Part shown: piece after piece, positions 7,900-13,284 of the stretch
Position numbering within the stretch: position 1 is the first letter of the stretch
Layout: every line of letters begins with the position of its first letter
Assembly: GCA_029240955.1 (NCBI GenBank)
Contig: JARDZH010000012.1
Span: 1 to 13,284, forward strand
DNA from: Pseudomonas sp.
GTDB lineage: Bacteria; Pseudomonadota; Gammaproteobacteria; Pseudomonadales; Pseudomonadaceae
Direction of reading: 5' to 3'
Length of the DNA stretch: 13,284 bases
Notes under the pieces: model-generated
What the model was told of the DNA's origin: nothing
The model's input: the letters and a program-made list of their open reading frames with translations, nothing else
Database searches by the model: none
Translations under genes and position numbers: made by a program

Positions 7900-8907
7900 A
7901 TGCAAGCAATGCGCAACTGGGCTCGATATGCTCCGGTGGTCGGCCTGGTGGGCATCCTTGGATCGGTACAGGAAGCGCTGGCCGGCGACTATGAAGGCTC
8001 GCCGCAGGTTGCCGAGTTCGTTGGCGAGATGACCCGCGATCATGGTTTTGCGGGCGAACAGCTGATGGACGTGTTCCGTGAAGTCGAGCGCAAGCAGGCG
8101 ATCCTCGACGCTATCTCCCGCCCGGCCGAGCGCGTCAAACAGTGGAAAGAATACCGGCCCATGTTCATCACCGATGCGCGCATTGCGCGAGGTGTGGACT
8201 TCTGGCGTCAGCACGAGGCCGCCTTGGCCCGCGCAGAGCAGGAATACGGCGTGCCGGCACAGATCATCGTGTCGATCATCGGCGTCGAGACCTTCTTTGG
8301 CCGTAACACCGGCAACTATCGCGTCATGGACGCATTGTCCACGCTGGGCTTCGACTACCCGCCGCGCGCGGCTTTCTTCCGCAAGGAACTGCGTGAATTC
8401 CTGCTGCTGGCCCGCGAGCAACAGCTGGACCCGCTGACCCTCAAAGGCTCCTATGCCGGCGCAATGGGCTTGCCGCAGTTCATGCCGAGCAGTTTCCGCG
8501 CCTATGCAGTCGACTTCGACGGCGACGGCCACATCAATATCTGGACTGACCCCGAAGACGCCATTGGCAGTGTCGCCAGCTATTTCAAACGTCATGGCTG
8601 GGTTGCCGGCCAACAGGTCGTCAGTCGCGCAACCGCGAGCGGCACACAGGTGGACCAGGGTCTGAGCCCGGGTCTGGACCCCGTTATGTCGGTTGGGGAG
8701 TTGCGGGGGCTGGGGTGGGCGAGTCATGATGCGCTGCGCGACGACTTGCCCGTCACTGCGTTTCGCCTGGAAGGGGCGAGCGGCCCTGAATACTGGTTTG
8801 GATTGAACAATTTTTATGCAATCACTCGCTATAACCGCAGTGTGATGTACGCCATGGCCGTGTATCAGCTGTCCGAATCGTTGGTTCAAGCTCGAGGCGT
8901 CAAGTAA
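7900..8907 (+). CDS. mltB: Lytic murein transglycosylase B (MltB/Slt35-like, soluble form)
   Basis: A 335-residue periplasmic enzyme that cleaves the MurNAc-GlcNAc bond of peptidoglycan and leaves 1,6-anhydroMurNAc ends. An N-terminal signal peptide (basic start, hydrophobic core, ALA before G29) has no lipobox cysteine, unlike E. coli MltB, so this is a soluble form as in Pseudomonas SltB-type proteins. The catalytic glutamate is E130 in IIGVETFFGRNTG. GSYAGAMGLPQFMPSSFRAYAVDFDGDGHINIW (about 185-217) contains the family core and an EF-hand-like calcium loop (DFDGDGHI), as in Slt35. ATG 7900 follows AAGGTGAAGA. In-frame starts at 7864, 7888 and 7909 exist, but 7864 would lie inside rodA. The stop overlaps the rlpA start by one base. 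Confidence 0.93.
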   Translation: MQAMRNWARYAPVVGLVGILGSVQEALAGDYEGSPQVAEFVGEMTRDHGFAGEQLMDVFREVERKQAILDAISRPAERVKQWKEYRPMFITDARIARGVDFWRQHEAALARAEQEYGVPAQIIVSIIGVETFFGRNTGNYRVMDALSTLGFDYPPRAAFFRKELREFLLLAREQQLDPLTLKGSYAGAMGLPQFMPSSFRAYAVDFDGDGHINIWTDPEDAIGSVASYFKRHGWVAGQQVVSRATASGTQVDQGLSPGLDPVMSVGELRGLGWASHDALRDDLPVTAFRLEGASGPEYWFGLNNFYAITRYNRSVMYAMAVYQLSESLVQARGVK

Positions 8908-9929
8908 TGCGGGCAGTACCGATTCGTAAATCCCTCAAAATGCTGGCCCTGACCGGTCTGGCACTGCTGGTCGCCAGTTGCTCGTCGCCTTCGCGAACCA
9001 CCCAGCCGGGCAAAGGCGGCCCTGTTGTCCGGGCGACCCCCGGTCTGGATATCAACCGGGCGCACAAAGACGGCGCTCCATGGTGGGATGTCGACGTCTC
9101 GCGCATTCCCGACGCGACCCCGACCATTCACACCGGTCCTTACAAGGCCAACCCGTACACGGTATTGGGCAAGACCTACTTTCCGATGAGCGAGTCCAAG
9201 CGCTACGTCGCTTCGGGCACCGCCTCGTGGTACGGCACCAAATTCCACGGTCAGAACACCGCCAACGGCGAGGTGTATGACCTGTACGGCATGAGCGCGG
9301 CGCACAAGACGTTGCCGCTGCCCAGCTACGTGAAGGTCACCAATCTGGACAACAACCGCACGGTCATTCTGCGCGTCAACGACCGCGGGCCGTTCTATTC
9401 CGATCGCATCATCGACTTGTCATACGCAGCGGCCAAGAAACTGGGCTATGCGGAAACTGGCACGGCGCGCGTCAAGGTCGAGGGGATCGACCCGCAGGAG
9501 TGGTGGGCGCAGCGCGGGCGCCCGGCGCCGCTGCTGCTCAACCAGCCGCAGGTGGTGGCCCAGGCTTCGGCGTCGGCGATCAGCGCGTCGACCGGCACCG
9601 TCGAGCAGTACACGCCACCGCCTCAGCAGCACGCGGCACCTGCCGCCCCCTTGCAAGTCGAGGCAAAAAAAAACGTTTCAGGACCAGCCGCTGGGCTGTT
9701 TCTCCAAGTGGGAGCGTTCGCCAACCCGGACGCTGCGGAGCTCCTGAGGTCCAAGCTGAGCGGGATGGTTCGGGCTCCGGTGTTCGTGAGCTCGATCGCC
9801 CGCAATCAACAGACGCTCTATCGAGTGCGACTGGGGCCGATCGACACGCCGGGTGAAGCCCAGCAATTGCAGAACAGCGTCAGGTCGGCCAATCTCGGCC
9901 AGCCTAGCGTCGTGACATCGGATCAGTAA
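8907..9929 (+). CDS. rlpA: RlpA septal lytic transglycosylase lipoprotein with SPOR domain
   Basis: A 340-residue lipoprotein. The lipobox LVASC places the lipidated cysteine at C25. The double-psi beta-barrel domain spans about 95-190 (SGTASWYGTKFHGQNTANGE, then VILRVNDRGPF). E122, H133 and D159 match the residues needed for activity in P. aeruginosa RlpA, which cuts glycan strands lacking stem peptides. A Pro/Ala/Gln-rich linker leads to a C-terminal SPOR domain (about 262-338, starting GLFLQVGAFANPDAAELL), which binds denuded glycan at the septum. The linker contains an A9 run at 9665-9673. The ATG overlaps the mltB stop (TAATG), which supports coupling. Both domains and all proposed active residues are intact. 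Confidence 0.96.
   Translation: MRAVPIRKSLKMLALTGLALLVASCSSPSRTTQPGKGGPVVRATPGLDINRAHKDGAPWWDVDVSRIPDATPTIHTGPYKANPYTVLGKTYFPMSESKRYVASGTASWYGTKFHGQNTANGEVYDLYGMSAAHKTLPLPSYVKVTNLDNNRTVILRVNDRGPFYSDRIIDLSYAAAKKLGYAETGTARVKVEGIDPQEWWAQRGRPAPLLLNQPQVVAQASASAISASTGTVEQYTPPPQQHAAPAAPLQVEAKKNVSGPAAGLFLQVGAFANPDAAELLRSKLSGMVRAPVFVSSIARNQQTLYRVRLGPIDTPGEAQQLQNSVRSANLGQPSVVTSDQ
9665..9673 (+). repeat. A9 homopolymer within rlpA
   Basis: Nine consecutive adenines cover codons 253-256 of rlpA (Ala-Lys-Lys-Asn), just ahead of the SPOR domain. Loss of one A would end the protein at 9747 and gain of one at 9856, both before a complete SPOR domain. Such runs are prone to replication or transcription slippage. 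Confidence 0.9.
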
Positions 9930-10059
9930 CAGCTACAGTCAACGGCCGCTTCTCGGCAGCAATGAGAGGCGGCAGCGGTCGGCAGCAGCGGATACTTGCC
10001 AACAGAGCAAGCGTTGCGGACGAACGCCACAAGGTCGTATGTCGAACAGGCGATCTTGT

Positions 10060-10150
10060 CAGCCAGGGTTTGAGCCTGGCGCCATGAGCCGTACCGAAGC
10101 GTTTCGCTTCGCCGGTCTGTTCAGCTTTGCCCGCAAGGGCATGTTTGCCC
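10060..10150 (+). promoter_or_regulatory. Hairpin-rich leader upstream of dacA
   Basis: Successive short inverted repeats precede dacA. GCCAGG 10062-10067 pairs with CCTGGC 10075-10080. The perfect 7-bp stem CGAAGCG 10095-10101 pairs with CGCTTCG 10105-10111. TGCCC 10128-10132 pairs with GGGCA 10137-10141 around a GCAA loop. The same GGGCA can instead pair with TGCCC 10146-10150, so the last two hairpins exclude each other. A regulatory role is inference; no promoter or known riboswitch is recognised in 9930-10171. Confidence 0.3.
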
Positions 10151-10171
10151 ATTAGCAATTTCGAGAGACGG

Positions 10172-11332
10172 ATGAACATCACCACCTTTGCAAAACGTTT
10201 GTGCCTGCTTGTGCCACTGATCATCGCCCCGAGCGCATGGGCTGTGGAACAGATGACACCGGCTGCTCCGCAGCTGGCCGCCAAATCCTACGTTCTGATG
10301 GACGCCACCAGTGGCAACGTCCTGGTCGAGAACAACGGTGACCAGCGCCTGGCTCCGGCGAGTCTGACCAAGCTGATGACGGCCTACATTGCGACCCTGG
10401 AAATCCGTCGTGGCCAGATCGGCGAGAACGATCCGGTCACCGTCAGCGAAAACGCCTGGCGTACCGGTGGCTCGCGGATGTTCATCAAGGTGGGCAGCCA
10501 GGTGACCGTCAGCGACCTGCTGCACGGCATCATCATCCAGTCGGGCAACGACGCCAGCGTCGCGGTTTCCGAGCACATCGCCGGCAGCGAAGACGCTTTC
10601 GCCGACATGATGAACAAGACCGCAGCGGATCTGGGGATGACCAACAGTCACTTCATGAACCCGACCGGCCTGCCAAACCCCGAGCATTACTCGTCGGCTC
10701 ACGACATGGCCAAGCTGGCGCGCGCGATCATTCACGAAGACCCTGCTCACTATGCGATCTATTCGCAGAAAGAGTTCTTCTGGAACGGCATCAAGCAGCC
10801 TAACCGCAACCTGCTGCTGTGGCGCGACAAGACGGTCGACGGTCTGAAAACCGGTCACACCGAAGAAGCCGGCTACTGCATGGTGTCCTCGGCTGTGCGT
10901 GACGGCATGCGTCTGATTGCAGTCGTGTTCGGTACCAACAGCGAACAGGCTCGCGCCGCCGAGACCCAGAAGCTGCTGACCTACGGCTTCCGTTTCTTCG
11001 AAACCCAGAACTTCTATCAGAAGGGCACCGAACTGGCTCAGGCGCCGGTCTGGAAAGGTACGGCCCGTCAGGTCAAAGCAGGTCTGGCTGAAGATCTGAG
11101 CCTGACCATGCCGAAAGGCGAGATGAAGAAGCTGAGCGCCAGCATGACCATGAACCCGCAGCTGACCGCGCCCATCGCCAAAGGCGATGTGATCGGTAAG
11201 GTCGAGGTGAAGTCGGAAGAGAAAGTGGTTCACACCGCTAACCTGATCGCGCTTGAGCCTGTTGAAGAAGGTGGTATTTTCCGCCGCCTGTGGGATAGCA
11301 TTCGTCTGTTCTTCTACGGCTTGTTCAACTGA
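10172..11332 (+). CDS. dacA: D-alanyl-D-alanine carboxypeptidase (PBP5/6 family)
   Basis: A 386-residue low-molecular-weight penicillin-binding protein that removes the terminal D-Ala from peptidoglycan pentapeptides in the periplasm. A signal peptide with cleavage after SAWA (A24) is clear. Active-site motifs are SxxK at S64-K67 in PASLTKLMTAY, SxN at S124-N126 in QSGNDASV, and KTG at K226-G228 in DGLKTGHTEEAGYC. The C-terminus has the PBP5 beta-domain and ends in an amphipathic helix (IFRRLWDSIRLFFYGLFN) for membrane-surface anchoring. I chose ATG at 10172 because it directly begins the signal peptide; a TTG at 10127 would add an unlikely leader. The ribosome site is a modest GAGAG. The P. 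aeruginosa counterpart at this locus is called dacC. A 242-nt gap upstream suggests its own transcription or leader control. Confidence 0.95.
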   Translation: MNITTFAKRLCLLVPLIIAPSAWAVEQMTPAAPQLAAKSYVLMDATSGNVLVENNGDQRLAPASLTKLMTAYIATLEIRRGQIGENDPVTVSENAWRTGGSRMFIKVGSQVTVSDLLHGIIIQSGNDASVAVSEHIAGSEDAFADMMNKTAADLGMTNSHFMNPTGLPNPEHYSSAHDMAKLARAIIHEDPAHYAIYSQKEFFWNGIKQPNRNLLLWRDKTVDGLKTGHTEEAGYCMVSSAVRDGMRLIAVVFGTNSEQARAAETQKLLTYGFRFFETQNFYQKGTELAQAPVWKGTARQVKAGLAEDLSLTMPKGEMKKLSASMTMNPQLTAPIAKGDVIGKVEVKSEEKVVHTANLIALEPVEEGGIFRRLWDSIRLFFYGLFN

Positions 11333-11359
11333 CCTTCTAGTAATCAATGCCGACCTTCT

Positions 11360-11390
11360 CGCGGCCCGCTCGAGATTCGAGCGGGCCGCG
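11360..11390 (+). terminator. Perfect 14-bp hairpin between dacA and ybeD
   Basis: Arms 11360-11373 and 11377-11390 are perfect reverse complements with a 3-nt loop (GAT). The stem is GC-rich and begins 27 nt after the dacA stop. No U-run follows (TGTCCGTCG), so it is not a textbook Rho-independent terminator. It may be a weak terminator, an mRNA 3'-end stabiliser or a processing site. The hairpin is certain; its role is inferred. Confidence 0.5.
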
Positions 11391-11425
11391 TGTCCGTCGT
11401 CACGGCTTGTGAGACCTTTACTGCC

Positions 11426-11701
11426 ATGACAGATACCGACGTCAAGTCGCACAAAATCGAATTCCCTTGCCAGGACTATCCGATCAAAGTGATCGGCGAC
11501 ACCAGCGTGGGTTTTACCGCCGCCGTGATCGAGATCCTGAGCAAATACGCCAAGATTGACGTCACAACGCTCGCTGAGCGTCAGAGCAGCAACGGCAAGT
11601 ACACCACCGTGCAACTGCACATCGTTGCCACCGGCGAAGATCAGCTGCGCGATATCAACAGTGCCCTGCGCGCCACGGGCGTTGTGCATATGGTGCTTTG
11701 A
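11426..11701 (+). CDS. ybeD: DUF493 family protein YbeD
   Basis: A 91-residue small cytoplasmic protein of the DUF493/YbeD family, whose structure resembles ACT-like regulatory domains. Its biochemical role is not established. Family marks are [15 protein letters not shown] near the N-terminus and the ending [12 protein letters not shown] chose ATG at 11426, not the upstream GTG at 11390, which would start in the hairpin and add residues not found in relatives. The stop codon overlaps the lipB start by one base (TGATG). The position between dacA and lipB is the same as in E. coli (dacA-ybeD-lipB), which supports the identity and hints at a link to lipoate metabolism or its control. Confidence 0.94.
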   Translation: MTDTDVKSHKIEFPCQDYPIKVIGDTSVGFTAAVIEILSKYAKIDVTTLAERQSSNGKYTTVQLHIVATGEDQLRDINSALRATGVVHMVL

Positions 11702-12357
11702 TGGCGCAGGTTCTGGGTTTTCGTGATCTGGGCCTACTGGATTACGAACCTGCCTGGCATGCCATGCAGCGCTTTACGGATGAGCGCGGTCGTGAAGCGG
11801 CGGATGAAATCTGGCTGGTCCAGCATCCGCCGGTTTTCACTCAGGGACAGTCCGGCAAGGCCGAACATCTGTTGGTGCCGGGTGATATTCCGGTCGTACA
11901 GGTCGATCGTGGCGGCCAAGTGACTTATCATGGCCCCGGCCAACTGGTGGCGTACCTGATGCTCGACGTCAGGCGTCTGGGTTTCGGCGTTCGTGATCTG
12001 GTCACCCGGATGGAGAACGCCCTGATCGCGGTGCTGGCCAGTTATGGCGTGACCGCTGCGGCCAAGGCCGATGCGCCTGGCGTCTATGTCGATGGCGCAA
12101 AGATCGCGTCGCTCGGCCTGCGCATTCGTAACGGCTGCTCCTTCCATGGTCTGGCGTTGAACGTCGACATGGACCTGGCACCGTTTCGCCGGATTAACCC
12201 CTGTGGCTATGCAGGGCTGGAAATGACCCAGCTGCGCGATCATGCAGGGCAGATAGAATTTTCCGAGGTCAGTGCGAGGCTGCGTGCGCAGCTCGTCAAT
12301 CACCTCGACTACGCTGAGCAGGCGACCCTTACGGGCGGAATACACTCTTATGACTGA
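11701..12357 (+). CDS. lipB: Octanoyl-[acyl carrier protein]:protein N-octanoyltransferase
   Basis: A 218-residue enzyme that moves octanoate from octanoyl-ACP to the lipoyl domains of 2-oxoacid dehydrogenases and the glycine cleavage H protein, the first step of endogenous lipoate synthesis. Signature segments are [45 protein letters not shown] with catalytic lysine K134, and [14 protein letters not shown] with catalytic cysteine C168 (the acyl-thioester site). The length is typical. ATG at 11701 overlaps the ybeD stop; an in-frame TTG directly upstream is less likely. The last 8 nt overlap lipA, whose product acts next in the pathway. Confidence 0.97.
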   Translation: MAQVLGFRDLGLLDYEPAWHAMQRFTDERGREAADEIWLVQHPPVFTQGQSGKAEHLLVPGDIPVVQVDRGGQVTYHGPGQLVAYLMLDVRRLGFGVRDLVTRMENALIAVLASYGVTAAAKADAPGVYVDGAKIASLGLRIRNGCSFHGLALNVDMDLAPFRRINPCGYAGLEMTQLRDHAGQIEFSEVSARLRAQLVNHLDYAEQATLTGGIHSYD

Positions 12358-13284
12358 CACCGTGCAAACCCTGATTCCGACGCTCGATGTATCCGAGCGT
12401 GCGGCCCGTCCGAAAGTCGAAGCCGGCGTAAAGCTGCGCGGTGCGGAAAAAGTCGCACGCATCCCGGTGAAGATCATTCCGACCGTCGAGTTGCCGAAAA
12501 AGCCTGACTGGATCCGCGTCCGCATTCCGGTTTCCCCGGAAGTCGACCGTATCAAGCAACTGCTGCGCAAACACAAGCTGCACAGCGTGTGCGAAGAGGC
12601 GTCCTGCCCGAACCTGGGCGAGTGCTTCTCCGGCGGCACTGCGACGTTCATGATCATGGGTGATATCTGCACCCGTCGCTGCCCGTTCTGCGACGTCGGC
12701 CACGGCCGTCCGAAGGCTCTGGATGTCGACGAGCCGAAGAACCTGGCGGTCGCTATCGCCGACCTGCGTTTGAAGTATGTGGTCATCACGTCCGTGGACC
12801 GCGACGACCTGCGCGACGGCGGTGCTCAGCACTTCGCCGACTGCATCCGCGAAATCCGCGCGCTGTCGCCGGGCGTTCAGCTCGAAACCCTGGTGCCTGA
12901 TTACCGTGGTCGGATGGACGTGGCGCTGGAAATCACTGCCGCCGAGCCGCCTGATGTGTTCAACCACAACCTGGAAACCGTGCCGCGTCTGTACAAGGCC
13001 GCGCGTCCGGGTTCGGATTACCAGTGGTCGCTCACCTTGCTGCAACGTTTCAAGCAGATGGTGCCGCATGTGCCGACCAAATCCGGCCTCATGCTGGGTC
13101 TGGGCGAGACCGACGACGAAGTCATTGAAGTCATGCAGCGCATGCGCGAGCACGATATCGATATGCTGACGCTGGGCCAGTACCTGCAGCCGTCGCGCAA
13201 CCACCTGCCGGTGCAGCGCTTCGTTCACCCGGACACGTTCGCCTGGTTCGCCGAAGAAGGCTACCGGATGGGCTTCAAGAACGT
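12350..13284 (+). CDS. lipA: Lipoyl synthase (partial, 3' end beyond window)
   Basis: The first 311 residues of a radical-SAM enzyme that inserts two sulfurs into protein-bound octanoyl groups to make lipoyl groups. The auxiliary iron-sulfur cluster motif CX4CX5C is at C81, C86 and C92 ([12 protein letters not shown]). The radical-SAM motif CX3CX2C is at C107, C111 and C114 (CTRRCPFC). DPxR-like and [10 protein letters not shown] segments, and [21 protein letters not shown], follow as expected. The reading frame is still open at the window edge; full-length relatives run to about 330-350 residues. The ATG at 12350 overlaps the lipB end by 8 nt, with GCGGA upstream as a likely ribosome site. 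Confidence 0.97.
   Translation, partial: MTDTVQTLIPTLDVSERAARPKVEAGVKLRGAEKVARIPVKIIPTVELPKKPDWIRVRIPVSPEVDRIKQLLRKHKLHSVCEEASCPNLGECFSGGTATFMIMGDICTRRCPFCDVGHGRPKALDVDEPKNLAVAIADLRLKYVVITSVDRDDLRDGGAQHFADCIREIRALSPGVQLETLVPDYRGRMDVALEITAAEPPDVFNHNLETVPRLYKAARPGSDYQWSLTLLQRFKQMVPHVPTKSGLMLGLGETDDEVIEVMQRMREHDIDMLTLGQYLQPSRNHLPVQRFVHPDTFAWFAEEGYRMGFKN

Noticed and set aside
7897..8889. A 330-codon minus-strand frame opposite mltB
   Set aside because: mltB motifs on the plus strand are complete, and the antisense product shows no family signature.
10014..10043. Possible sigma-70 promoter for dacA (TTGCGG, 18 nt, TATGTC)
   Set aside because: Each box matches only about half of the consensus, so I could not support it over background.
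11331..11359. Direct repeat GACCTTCT flanking the dacA end
   Set aside because: It is an 8-nt repeat, 21 nt apart, with no associated element; probably chance.
10121..11689. A 522-codon open frame on the minus strand opposite dacA and ybeD
   Set aside because: It crosses two well-supported genes, the intergenic hairpin and the dacA start. I recognise no domain in its translation.

Overview
The window looks like a chromosomal core region of a gamma-proteobacterial Pseudomonas, most likely the P. syringae group. Three things support this: the GC-rich coding style, the gene order (DedA/PAP2 - mpg <> proA - nadD - rsfS - rlmH - mrdA - rodA - mltB - rlpA - dacA - ybeD - lipB - lipA, the order I know from P. 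aeruginosa and relatives), and REP-type palindromes of the Pseudomonas style in the mpg/proA gap. The species call is from memory of protein families; no search was run.

Layout. Positions 1-1548 are on the minus strand: a DNA-3-methyladenine glycosylase (mpg), followed 3 nt later by a DedA membrane protein that continues into a PAP2 phosphatase domain and runs off the left edge. Positions 1549-1951 are a divergent intergenic region. It holds three REP-like units, including a perfect 25-bp inverted repeat, and a likely promoter for each flanking gene. From 1952 to the right edge everything is on the plus strand: proA (proline synthesis), nadD (NAD synthesis), rsfS (ribosome silencing), rlmH (23S rRNA methylation), mrdA/PBP2 and rodA (elongasome peptidoglycan synthesis), mltB and rlpA (lytic transglycosylases), dacA (D,D-carboxypeptidase, PBP5 type), ybeD (DUF493), lipB and lipA (lipoate synthesis; lipA is cut by the right edge).

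The plus-strand genes are tightly packed, with overlaps at mrdA/rodA (11 nt), mltB/rlpA (1 nt), ybeD/lipB (1 nt) and lipB/lipA (8 nt). This suggests translational coupling. The larger breaks are before rsfS (60 nt), before dacA (242 nt, hairpin-rich) and before ybeD (93 nt, with a perfect 14-bp hairpin); new transcripts or attenuation are most likely at these points. The cell-wall genes form a coherent set: PBP2 and RodA polymerise and cross-link side-wall peptidoglycan, MltB and RlpA cleave glycan strands, and DacA trims pentapeptides.

I found no mobile element beyond the REP cluster, no CRISPR array, no tRNA or rRNA, and no convincing new multi-gene system. The points most worth a second look are the REP cluster, an A9 run in rlpA just before its SPOR domain, and the structured non-coding stretches flanking dacA.
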